64,000 nt of DNA, taken from assembly GCA_963693085.1 (NCBI GenBank), contig OY856409.1:295158058-295222057 (forward strand), given 5' to 3'. Each line of letters opens with the position of its first letter. The first letter of the stretch is position 1. The translations under genes and the position numbers were made by a program. Of this stretch, positions 21,666 to 32,543 are shown piece after piece. The DNA comes from Alisma plantago-aquatica. Lineage: Eukaryota; Streptophyta; Magnoliopsida; Alismatales; Alismataceae. Below the pieces are notes generated by a model. That model was not told where the DNA came from. It did not search any database and saw only the letters and a list, made by a program, of their open reading frames with translations.

Positions 21666-22571
21666 ATGGAGGGTAATGGTGATTATAATCACAACAAAAG
21701 GTGCTGCTTGGACAAAACTACAACATGTTGCAATTGGTGCTTAGGAACAAGCCACACAACAACTAGATGTCCATGGAGATCAAAGAAGGAAGATGAGAAC
21801 AAAGATTGTCTCATTGCTACAACTAGCGAGGAAGAAGAAGAAGAGGTAAGTCTTTTTGATTTATCCAAAGAAGAACTAGTTGCTAGCCTTGAAGAAACAC
21901 ATATTAAGTATGTTGAATACAAGAAGAAATTAAAGAAATCAAATAAAGCAAATGATGAATTACATGCTAAGCTTCTTGCTATTACATCTGAAAACAAAGA
22001 TCTTAAAAAGATCATTGAAGATCATGATATTGAGATAAAATCTATAGAGGCAAATTGTAATCTACTTTCTTTAGAGAAGAATAATTTGCAAAGTCAAGTG
22101 AATGATCTTAAAAAACAACCCATTTTATGCAACCATCTAGATTATGATTCTATTGTCAAAGAAAGAAATTCATTGTCATCTAATCTAGATCAAGCAAAAC
22201 TAGATATCAAGAAGAGAATGGAAGAGATTGCCAAGTTACAACAAAAAGTTAGTAATTTAAATAATAATGGCATTCTTGATCAAATCTTAGATAATTCCTA
22301 TCATCAAATTGGGAGAAGAGGACTAGGTTACAAGCCTAAAGGGAAATCCTATCAACAACCTAGTTGGAAAAAGTCACAAACCCATCAATCTATATATGTA
22401 CCTAAAGGAACATCTTCACCCAAGGACAACACAGAACACAATCATAGAAAAAGATATGAGGTTGACTCGATATGCTGTCATTATTGTTGACGCCTTGGTC
22501 ACTATTCTTTTTCATGCCCTTACAAGAGAAAAGATGTCGAGTTAGTTTGGGTTCCAAAACCTCCAAACTAA
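21666..22571 (+). pseudogene. E1B gag-like protein, two zinc knuckles and coiled coil, one stop
   Basis: A 302-codon frame from ATG 21666 has a single TGA at 22488-22490 inside the second knuckle (E1A has TTG). Knuckle 1 is C-NW-C-LGTS-H-TTTR-C; knuckle 2 would be C-HY-C-x-RLG-H-YSFS-C. Between them lie an acidic SEEEEEE patch, a coiled coil (about residues 70-215) and GRRGLGYKPKGKS. It ends LVWVPKPPN at 22571. It is the same C-terminal-half copia gag as in E1A. The stop falls at a different place from that of E1A, so the family's ancestral gag was open. Confidence 0.8.
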
Positions 22572-23696
22572 ATGAACAGAATCAAGTTGAGATATGACCA
22601 AGGACCTTAGTTGCATATTTCTACGTCTATCTCAACTCAACATAATGGGATAACCAATAAATTTAAGTATCTAAATATTTAACTTGCATAGTTATGTTTT
22701 ATTTGGAAGCAATTAAAAGTTTTAGAAATATTGCCGGTCGAGAGACTGTCAACCGAGACACTGTCGGTCGAGAAATAGTCGACCGAGCATGTCACTGATT
22801 TCCAGTCTGTTGCAAAAATTGCTAAATTTCTTTGAAATTGATGAAATTGCTATCTATTCATGATTAATGATTGGATATTCATTTTGGAAATCATCCATAC
22901 AAATTTAAATTAGTTTATTTCCTAAATGATTTAAACCAAATTATGCTTAGAAAATTTCTATCATTATTTACATGATTTCCTTATTTTCTGGTCTATCCAT
23001 ATAGAAATCATGTGATTAAAATCATGCAATTATTTACTGTTATTATTACATCATTGATATGCTTTCACCATTTGGTACTGAGATTAGCTTGATAGATAAT
23101 TGTCTACATGGATCCATGATAGGCAAGCAAATGCTTTATTGGTAATATGTTATGCTTGCAACACATAAGATAAAATCTCTCAAAAAGACTTGAGATATTT
23201 AGTGCTTTTCAATTGAGATATTTAGTGTTTTTCAATTGATATTTAGTGTGCCTTCAGTAAAGAATTTTATGAGGATACTAAACGACGTGAAATTTGATAT
23301 TCATATTACTACAGCAAAGCCTATATTTTAATAAAAGGACAAATGTTTTCATATTAAGTATTATGCTTCAACTTAATACTTAATCAAATCTTATGCAGAT
23401 ATTATACTTCATAATGTTCAAATTAAATCTGCAGATCTGCCTCTTGGTTAAAATGAAATTTGACCAAGGGGCGCTATGATCGTAGTCAAAATCGACCTAA
23501 AATAAGTTTTGACACAATAATTAATTGAATATCATTTTATTAAAAGCAAAATCAAATTATGATCACAAAATTGTCCCAATATTGTCAATAATAAAAACAA
23601 AATATTACTCCCTTAGAAAATATATATGCTCTACAAATTTAGTCTATCATTTGCATTAAAAATAAAAAAGCTTAAAAATTCGTACCCAGTAAGTCT
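22572..23696. other. E1B non-coding spacer
   Basis: The stretch is AT-rich with no gene. Palindromes occur at 22735-22789 (GGTCGAGAGACTGTCAACCG and CGGTCGAGAAATAGTCGACC). The block at about 23449-23507 matches E1A 4111-4165 in reverse orientation. Confidence 0.6.
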
Positions 23697-23980
23697 GTCG
23701 GTCGACAAATCTTCGACCGAAACCCTCTCGGTCTGCCCACTTCTCTCGACCGACAGAATCTAGACAGACCTAGCGTCGGACACACTTCCGGTCGACAATT
23801 GTTCGACCGAGACAGTGTCGGTCGACGATTGCTCAACCGAGAAAGAGTCGTTGGAAAATGACTGTTGCAATCCGACCGTTACCGTTAACGGCCGACCGTT
23901 ACAAGTCGACCGTTGGACGGCCAAGTGGCGCGTCTGGAATATGACCGTTGCCGACGCTCGGTCGACAAATTGTCGACCGA
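23697..23980 (+). promoter_or_regulatory. E1B internal palindrome array upstream of the PTP gene
   Basis: Hairpins include CGGTCGACAAATCTTCGACC, CGGTCGACAATTGTTCGACC, CGGTCGACGATTGCTCAACC and CGGTCGACAAATTGTCGACC, plus half-sites GACCGTT/AACGGCC. The array ends about 17 bp before the TATA box. Confidence 0.78.
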
Positions 23981-23996
23981 CCCGGTCACTGGATTG

Positions 23997-24007
23997 CTAT
24001 AAAAGGA
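23997..24007 (+). promoter_or_regulatory. TATA box of the E1B internal PTP promoter
   Basis: GCTATAAAAGG lies 140 bp upstream of the PTP ATG at 24140 and directly after the palindrome array. The E1A copy has the same order and spacing. Confidence 0.7.
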
Positions 24008-24139
24008 GCAAAAACGAGTCATTTCTTCACACCTTCTTACTCTTGTTTCCATAGGCTCTCTCTAGCGAATTCCTGTGCAAACCTTTAGCATCCTCATCCC
24101 CAAGAATTCCTTGCTTCTTCTCCACCTTCAAGCAACACA

Positions 24140-25507
24140 ATGGCATCATCCTCTGCTCGTGGAAAGAAGAAGGTCACTGGCAGGAAACAAAGGGAGGCTA
24201 CTCCACCATTGACGATCATCAACGACATTGCCTTCGTCGACGGAGATGTTGGTGATCGTTATCTACGACTCTCCTCCAAAGCTCCTCTCCCATGATGACC
24301 AGTTGAAGTTATGGACTTCCTCAACATCGTCGACTTGGAGGACCTTTTCGAGGTGCAAAAGTTAAAAGAATTCATCAACCCTTCTTTCCCTTCCTATTCC
24401 ATCAAGGTAGTGAATGAATTCTATGCAAACCTCATTTCTCACTCTGAAAATGAAACCATCTTCTTCTATACTATGGTCAATGGGCATAGCTTCCGATTTA
24501 CTGAAGGGGATATTCTTGACATGCTAGATATTGACATAGATGAATATCAAGACACCCTTGACCTTACTTTTGGAAACCCACTTAATCAATTTTCCCAAGA
24601 TGACCATATCGTTAGTCTTAGTGACATCAAAAGGACCATTTTTCAATCCAATACAACCTGTTACGAAGATAGAGGCACATACTATGCTATAAATCTCAAA
24701 CCAGCTGCTAGGATTGTAAACCTTATTGTTTCAACAAACATACATCCTAGAGCCAATAAGTCTGAAGTTCCTATTTTTCGTATGTGTCTAATATATGCCA
24801 TTATCCAACGTATTCCCACAAATTTTATCCGCATCATTCTTAAAAACATGCTTGAGTTTTCTGGCAATCCTCCATATGCTGATTTTGTATGCCAAATTAC
24901 TCAACATTTCCTTAAGACCCAACTTGAGGATATGGGATATACATGGGAGCGTAGACCACAAAAAATAAGTAAGAATACTGTAGAAAAAATGGGGATTGAT
25001 TTCGGTCATAAGAGGGCTAGGGTAGAAGGAGAAACATCTGCACAAGATATACCACCTCCACCTCCTAGTAGCCTACCCTATGACCCCATCCAAAACACTC
25101 TAACCTATGTTGCTGGGTCACAATATCATCTTAGTAAACAACTAGATTATAACCATCATGCCATGACTTATCTAAACCAAAGAATGCAAACTCTTTCTCC
25201 AAATCAACCAGATGAATATCCTTATTCTTTAAATCCTGGCATCCTCAATCCATATAACCCATCTTATAACTACGATCAACCTCCACCTCCACCATCTACA
25301 GATCTCACGCATACTCAGTTTTCATCAATGCAACTACAAGATATTGCTGCTCATTTCCGATTTGATCGTGTTCCAACATTCTTGGAGGCATATGCCTTAA
25401 CCAAGACAGGTGCTCTGGAGTGGCAAACTTTGGTCCAGTATTATGGAGCTGAGCCTTTTCTTGGAAAAGACCCTGATGTTGATGTAATTCTTAAGTCTTT
25501 CTATTGA
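24140..25507 (+). pseudogene. E1B PTP protein, broken by two adjacent TGA codons
   Basis: A 456-codon frame from MASSSARGKKK at 24140 has TGA TGA at 24293-24298 (codons 52-53), where E1A reads Arg-Arg codons; the E1B change is consistent with two CGA to TGA mutations. The rest (398 residues from 24311) is open. The PTP core runs from about residue 60 to 265 (VVNEFYANLIS, FRFTEGDILDML, IHPRANKSEVPIF, CLIYAIIQRIP), followed by a KR patch (FGHKRARVEG), a Pro/Tyr-rich region (YPYSLNPG, PPPPPSTDL) and a C-terminal helix. It is close to the E1A copy, showing long-term conservation of this ORF beside a decaying element. Confidence 0.72.
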
Positions 25508-26046
25508 GATGTGGAGTTGTATTAATTGTAATGGAATCTTTGCAAGATTGTAATAAATGGGTTATCTTTACATGATTTGGCTATTTTTTCATGCTTGTAA
25601 TGAAATTGGTTATCTTTATAATGGATATCGTTTTGGCATCATTTGAATTTGGATTATAAGACTATTGTAGAGCATACAAAATAAGGGGAGTAATAAATAC
25701 AAATAAATCAAAAAGGATGAAAATCTTTGCAAATATCTAAAACTTAAAGTTATGGCTAAATTGACATCTATTGCAAAGCACTTATACCTTGGGATATCTA
25801 TCTAAAGGGGATCATATTATAAAATTAAGGGGGAGAAGTAATATTAAATATTCAACATGGATATCTTTTTGAAATGTCAAAGGGGGAGAAAAGAATATCA
25901 AAATAAAATAAAGATCCAAACTATAATGAAAAAGGCCAAGCACTTACTTGCAAAAGAAGAAAAGCTACAAAAGGTAATCTAAAGGTATGAAACTCATTTG
26001 GTTTATATTTCCTTTATTTATATTTTTGGAAATGTTTGTCATCTTC
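25508..26046. other. E1B 3' non-coding region
   Basis: The stretch is AT-rich with several purine runs (for example GGGGGAGAAG near 25832 and AAAGGGGGAGAAAAG near 25878) that resemble the final purine tract. No gene. Confidence 0.6.
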
Positions 26047-26060
26047 AAAAAGGGGGAGAT
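26047..26060 (+). other. E1B polypurine tract
   Basis: AAAAAGGGGGAGAT lies directly before TGTTGG of the 3' LTR, a typical copia junction. Confidence 0.88.
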
Positions 26061-27481
26061 TGTTGGCTAAATGGACATCTATAAATCCCTTTGTTTTGAT
26101 TATGACAAACATTTCATTCTTATTGATCTAACGAGCTACTTGAGTGTGCAGGATTAAGGTGGATGACAAAGAAACTAGGGAAATCCATATGCTTACATGT
26201 TTATGTTTTCATGCAATGTAATCGCTTTGTAAAAACTTGTACAAATATATAATGTACAAGTACTTAGATTGCATGTAAATCAAGCGTTAGATTCTCCCTA
26301 GCTAAACACCACATTTAGATAAGTCATTCCCTTCAAATAGGATCACATTTGCACACTCATACATATAGTTAGTGCCTAATTTGAAACATTGAAACAGGAT
26401 CAATCTCGGTCGACAAACTCCTCGACCGAGACACTCTCGGTCGACAATCTTCTCGACCGAGAAAGATCCAAAGTAGCAGTTAGACACAACAGACAAGTTA
26501 GTTGGCAGTTGGAGAAAGACGTTGCAAATCACTTGTTCCAGAGTGCCTGTCGGTCGACAAAAGTTCGACCGAGTAGGTGTCTCGGTCGACCATTCCTCGA
26601 CCGAGATTGTCTCTGACAGCAACTGTAGAATTAATTAATTAGCCGTTGTTAAAGCAACAACTTTGTACCTAACGGCTAGTTAAGCACTTAGAAACCCCTA
26701 GAAGTTGTCTAGAACGTCCTTAAGCATCCTTAGGCCATTCCTATAAATAGGACAAGCCATAGGACACTCAAATACACTTGTTACACTTGAGAACTCTTTG
26801 AGCATACTTTGAGCAATCTGTTTGTGAGCAAATTGAGCATTGTGAACATTGGCTACTTCCTTCCTTAGCTCATAATTCGTGTCCTATAGGCTAGTATCTC
26901 CTACCCACTGCAATCACAAGTCCACACACTTGGTTAGGAGATCTATACGCTTGATCTAGGCAAATCAAGCCTTGGGCTATAAAGGATAAGTTGTAATTTC
27001 TTGTTTCCTTTCTTGTTCTTTATTACCGTTTGTACTCTCCTTGCTACTCCTAGGTTGGAGGCTGCTGATTGGAGAGGGTGGAGTTCTTCTTGGTGAAGAA
27101 GGTGACTTTGAGCTACTTCAGAAGGCTGGTGCAATGGGAGGTTACTTCTAGAGAGGAAGGCTACTTCAAGGGGGAGCTTGGAGTTACTTCAAGAAGGCTA
27201 CCTCAAAGTTGGTGCACCTACTTCAAGTGAAGGCTGCTCAAAGGGTGTAAAGGAAAGTATTGTATTTTGTATAAATCCTTGAGAAGGTAATAAAATAAAT
27301 ACTTTCAAAATCCCAGTTGGGTAAGCAACCGGGTAGTGGACTAACAACTTTAGTAGTTGCTAAAGTTGGAACCACTCTAAACACCTGTCTCCTTCTTCTA
27401 ATTTTTAATTGTGGTTGTTTGAGTTAAATAAATTGTTAAAATTATTTAAAAACTCTATTCACCCCCCTCTAGTGTTTTTCA
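26061..27481 (+). repeat. E1B 3' LTR
   Basis: It is nearly identical to the 5' LTR. The palindrome cluster is at 26405-26605 with all four hairpins symmetric, and the TATA box is near 26741. CTTCC follows. Confidence 0.93.
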
Positions 27482-27486
27482 CTTCC

Positions 27487-28239
27487 TCGAGCACTAACTT
27501 CCTTAAATCGTCAACATCTGGTACCACCATCCTATCATGATAACAAACTAGTCCATCCTCAGACTCATGGAAGCCATCTTGCTTCTCACTGCTGAACTTT
27601 GATTTAATCAACTGAATATAGCAACTACCTGTTGCGCTTCTTTGATCTGATGCCTCAACGTAGGTTTCACTTACATCTGTGCCAATAGTCCTTCCAATAA
27701 AGATACTTCCCACTGTACATTCATCTGCCACAAAGAGACAAACATATCCCGCCTATGGCATATCAAAGAACTTAACTATGCCTTCTTCGTGGGAAGAGAA
27801 GAAGACTTTCTGCTAAGCACATCAGCTACCACATTTGCCTTACCAGGATGATACTCGATGGTGCAATCATAATCACTGATCAGCTCCATCTAGGATGCTA
27901 TCGCATGTTCAGCTCACTCTACAAGAAGATATACTTCAGGTTCTTATGATCTGTAAAGATCTGACACACTACCCCATAAAGATAATGTCTCCAAATCTTT
28001 AACGCATGGACCACCACTGCTACCTCCAAATCATGTGTCAGATAGCTTTCCTCATGTTTCTTAAGTTGTCACGAAGCAAAAGAAACCACATGATCTTCCT
28101 ACATCAGTACACATCCTAGGCCTTTCTTGGAAGCATCTCAGAAAACAACATAGCCTTTCCTAGGCTCTAGCAGCACCAACACTGGAGCACTAGTCAGCTT
28201 TTCTTTTAAGTTCTGAAAAGCTTGCTGACAACGATCATC
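27487..28239 (-). pseudogene. Gypsy RNase H and connection to integrase
   Basis: Minus-strand fragments include [22 protein letters not shown] and, near 27500, VPDVDDLRKLVLEE, which joins to EAHPLMY on the other side of E1B. Many stops break the frame. RNase H would remove the RNA strand during reverse transcription. Confidence 0.75.
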
Positions 28240-29337
28240 CTAAACAAAAGGTACATCTTTCCTAGTCAACTTCGTCAACGGCAACGTGATTACACTGAAG
28301 TCCTTTATAAACCTCCGGTAGTATCCTACTAGACCTAGAAAACTACGAACTTTAGTCGGCATTTTTGGTTGTTCCCACTCCACAACTGACTTCACCTTCT
28401 TGGGGTCCACTCTGACTCCTTCTGTGGATATCACATGACCCAAGAAAGTCACTTCCTTCAACCAGAACTCACACTTGCTAAACTTGGCATACAACTGGTG
28501 TTGGCGAAGGAGAGTCAACGCTTGTCAAAGATGATGTTCATGCTCTCTATTGTCTTGACTGTAGATCAAGATTTCATCTATAAAAACCACAAAAAACTGG
28601 TCTAGAAATGGACGGAACACCCTATTCATCAGATCCATGAAAGCAACAGGCGCATTGGTTAGCCCGAACAACATAACCATGAACTCAAATTGACCATACC
28701 TTGTCGTAAAAGCTGACTTTGGTATGTCATCCGCCTTGATCCTCAACTGATGATATCTAGATCATAGATCAATCTTTGAGAGAATTGTAGCACCACACAA
28801 CTGATCAAACAGATCATCTATCCTAGATAAAGGGTACTTGTTCTTGATCGTGACTTTATTCAACTACTTATAATCTATGCACAGATGCATTGATCCATCC
28901 TTCTTCTTTACGAACAGAACTGGAGCACCCCACGGCAATGTGCTCGGTCTGATGAAACCTTTATCCAACAACTCTTGTAACTTCTTCTTTAGCTCTGCCA
29001 TCTCTGCTGGATCCATCATGTACGGTGTCTGAGCAACTGGTTGTGTCCCTGGCACTAGATTGATCTCAAAGTCAATCTCTCGAGGTGGGGGAACACCGGG
29101 AAACTCATAGGGAAACACATCCTCAAACTCTCTGAAAATTGTCACGTCCAGAAGACTCAGACATTTTTCCTCGGTATCCACAACATGAGCTAAGAACGCC
29201 TTACATCCTTTCCACAACAACTTTTGTGCCACCATGGCTGATACTAAACACGTTGGAATAATCTTCCTATCTCCCTGGAAGATCCACTTCTCACCATCAT
29301 CAGCAAACATCGCTTGCTTGGAACCATAGTCCAGCAC
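28240..29337 (-). pseudogene. Gypsy reverse transcriptase
   Basis: There are three pieces: 29337-28864 ([20 protein letters not shown], then [20 protein letters not shown]), 28746-28525 ([20 protein letters not shown], then [11 protein letters not shown]) and 28518-28240 ([30 protein letters not shown]). The active-site box reads FIDE instead of FIDD, so the second catalytic Asp is lost, besides stops between the pieces. The order and spacing are those of a chromovirus pol. Confidence 0.88.
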
Positions 29338-29349
29338 AACCTTATACTT

Positions 29350-29637
29350 TTATAAGGTATCCATACCAAGGATCACATTGAATCCATGCATATCAAGTGG
29401 TATAAGATCCACTGGTATCTTGTGTCCCGAAAAAGATAGAACACAAGACAGACAGACCTCTCGAAGCATCAAGGAACCATCAAGAGGGGTTTCTAACAAC
29501 AAGCTATCTCTCTTACAAGTAACAGGTAAAATACAACTATTAAGCATACTACGTGCAATAAAAGAGTGTGTAGCACCTGGGTCAACCAAAATAGATACAA
29601 AGTAAGAAGAAGACAAATCAGAATGAAATAACTCCAT
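29350..29637 (-). pseudogene. Gypsy aspartic protease
   Basis: A 95-residue piece with VSILVDPGATHSFIA (active-site DSGA changed to DPGA) and VILGMDTL, the two hallmarks of retrotransposon proteases. It sits between the gag knuckle and RT, as expected. Confidence 0.82.
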
Positions 29638-29699
29638 CTAACCTGCCACCACTCGTGGGTTGACTATTGCCTCTGGATGACTCATAGCATAGAATCGAG

Positions 29700-30891
29700 T
29701 CATTACTTATTGTCCACGTCCTCTGCTTCCTTAAGCAGATGATCCAGCTTGCGATGCTTGGTTGTGTCCTCGCCTTCTGACACCACTAAACTGCTATTTA
29801 TCTAGACCTTGTTGATTCTATCTCAATTGTTGCGTCACTTTGACATCTCTCCTTGGGCAACTTGACTTCAAATGCCTGGTTTGTCCACAATGATAACATG
29901 ACATGTCCTCTAACTGTGTCCTAGATGGCCCTGTCACTGCTACTGAAGCTGTGTTGTAAGCTCTGGATGGCAAATAACCACACCCTCTTCCTTTACTTGG
30001 TGACCACTGTGATGGTGCACTAGAACCTTGCCTCACAGAAGGTGTAGAAAACCTCGACTTCTTGTGGCTGGCAAACCTTAGTCTCTAAAACTGAGCAGTC
30101 ATTTTCTTGGTCATAGCCTCTCTCTTTTCTCAGACTGACCATTCAATCCTTCGGACAGACTCCACAAACATGGCAAACCGCTCTCCATTTTCTAAAGTTG
30201 TAGCAGGTGTCAATAGCTCGACACTCAAACCCTTCTCAAAACGTATGATCCTCTCATCATCTGTTGCTGCCATATGAGGATAAAACCTCAATAGGTCCAT
30301 GAACTTGGCTTCATACTCAGTGATGCTCATCGATCCTTGGCGCAGATGCTCAAACTGGTTGATCTTCTCATCCAGATAGGTCTTCGAGAAGTATCGACTT
30401 ATGAACTCCCACTGGAAGACGTCCCAAACTATCACCTCTCCAGGCCGCTTCTCCTCCTCAATGGCCTACCAGTGGCCAACACTACCTTTTAGAAGGTAGA
30501 CAACATGCTTGACTTTTTCTGCTTTGGGGATGTTAAGGATTTTGAAGGCCTTCTCAAGACCTGTCAGCCACAGAGTTGCATCCACTGGATCAGCCGTTCC
30601 AGTATAATATGAAGCTCTGACTCGGAGAAGCCGCTCGAAGGTCTTCCCAATACATGAAGATTCACCATGGGGAGCCTATGCTCTTAGAGGAGGCACAAGT
30701 AATCTATCCACCATGTGATTCATCGTTGCGATTAACTATCCCATAAGGTGATCGTAGACAAGGTTCTCAAGAATGACTGGGTCGATTTGGGGGACCTCAG
30801 GCACCCGATCTTCATGTGCTTGTACTCGTTCTCCATCAACAGATGCAGCATCACTACTCTCAGCAGCATGTTCTTCATGATTTCTAGACAT
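29700..30891 (-). pseudogene. Gypsy gag
   Basis: The frame begins MSRNHEEHAAES at 30891, then stops near residue 50. It has WLTGLEKAFKIL, the capsid region FISRYFSKTYLDEKINQF with EYEAKFMDLLRFYP (30435-30130), and a CCHC knuckle (C-YH-C-GQTR-H-LKSS-C, about 29850-29900). Several in-frame stops occur. E2 inserted 33 bp upstream of this start. Confidence 0.8.
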
Positions 30892-30928
30892 CTTTAAGCT
30901 TTATCTTCTATTGGGGGTAGAAGGGTAT

Positions 30929-32543
30929 TGACGTGTATTTTACTACACGCTAAAAATGCAAGTGTACGCATCGAGTAATATAGGCCTTTGTGAGGCCCGA
31001 GTCGAACACAGGGATACGTGAATTACTGGAGACTTCTACTAACTAATCGCAATCAGCTAGACCGATTAACAAAGTAAGGTTTTGTTGTTCAAATTAAAAG
31101 AAAATAAAAATCAAACAAAGAAAACAATCGATTAAAGGTTAATTTAATCAATTAAAAGGATATCTTTAGGATGGCGGTTTCACCGCGGGTCAACATTGTA
31201 TTAGATTTCATATAATTTCTCACACTTCTCTCTCTATCCGGGTAGTGGCCTGAAATGAGAATTACCCACTGTCGTGGTGTAATCCACTACTTAGATTTAG
31301 GTTGATTCCATCGTCATAGTAATCATTCCCCTAAACTAAGCGCATTAAGATCGGTCCCTCAGTTCCCACCATTAATTTTACAACTCCTTTGTCAAGGGTT
31401 TTATTAATTAATGTAGAATTCGTCTCTTTTCAACCGTTAATCCTTCTGTCGAAGTGATTAAGGGCATTAATTTATTATTATGGTGATCAAGCATAACAAT
31501 AGCAATAGAGAAAACGAATTTATACCACGGATATGAGAGAAAAATATGAATTATCAATATAAAATCATCATACAATGTATCCCCGGGCTACTCCCAGTCC
31601 TAAAGATTGAGGGTTTTAGCCTCTCATGTTCATCTTACACGAATACATGGTAGAAATTGGGGAATTCATAAGAAAAACGTGAAATAAATGGGAAAACCCC
31701 TGAACGGAGAAGAACCGGTGGATCCTTGGCGTAGAACACAAGCTTTCCCCGCCTGTCGGTGGTGGAAATTGTCTTCGGTAGCGTCCGAATCACCCGGGAT
31801 GAGCTTCTCGGCCTCCGTTCTCCTTTCTCCCCTCCTCGGCACTCGTGCAATCCAAAATGAGATATTCCCGTCTGGGCGGCCGTCATTAGGTATAAGTCCC
31901 TAATTAGGTCGTCAAATAACAACAGCCGTCCGATCGAAATCAAAACAAATCCAACGCATATCTGCCGGCGTCGATACCATCGACGCGAGTCGATGGTATC
32001 GACACAGCGGATTAGCGGCAGCTTTCCTTTCTTTTATTCTGAGCGCCTGTCATGATCTCGATACCATCGACTTGGGTGTCGATGGTATCGACTCCTTTAG
32101 CGTCGGTTGTTGTCGTTTAGCGATGCTGTAGCTCTCCTTGAGTCGATGGCATCGACTTGCGTCGATGGTATCGACTTCATCCTCGCCAGCAGCCTGGAGA
32201 CATCTCGATGCCATCGACATGGGTGTCGATGGTATCGACTCTGTATTGCTCTTCTCGGCTGATAACTTGTGGCTTGGTCGATGGTATCGACATCCGTCGA
32301 TGGTATCGACGGAAGCAGATACTTGTTCTTCCTGAAATTGCACAACAAGACCAAGTAAATCCACACGATTTATGATAAGATGATCAATAATGCTTAAAAT
32401 AGTAAAACAAAGGGGATTTGATATAAAATGATGGCAAAGACCAAATAAAGCGAATTATGCAATAATATCCATGAAAATGAGTAATTAAGGCACAAAACAC
32501 ATATGAAATAGGTCTATAAATGCGACTCAAAATCATCGCATCA
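30929..32543 (-). repeat. E2 3' LTR
   Basis: It is 1615 bp. The palindrome cluster is at 31969-32310. The minus-strand start TGATGCGATG is at 32543. Confidence 0.95.
31969..32310 (-). promoter_or_regulatory. E2 3' LTR palindrome cluster
   Basis: There are five pairs of the 15-mer GTCGATACCATCGAC or its reverse complement, with 3-8 nt between pair members. Several pairs are inverted (15 nt stem, short loop) and some are direct. Confidence 0.85.

Larger units (their letters stand above)
20197..27481 (+). mobile_element. E1B: non-autonomous copia-type LTR retrotransposon, second subfamily
   Basis: Its LTRs are 20197-21618 (1422 bp) and 26061-27481 (1421 bp), nearly identical to each other, starting TGTTGG and ending TTTTCA. 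The target duplication CTTCC is at 20192-20196 and 27482-27486. The primer site TGGTATCAGAGC is at 21621-21632 and the purine tract at 26047-26060. It has the same plan as E1A: gag half, palindrome-bearing spacer, internal TATA box, PTP gene, no pol. LTR sequence differs clearly from E1A, so the two are subfamilies. It is inserted in the gypsy integrase zinc-finger region; the gypsy frame reads on across the removed element. Confidence 0.95.
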
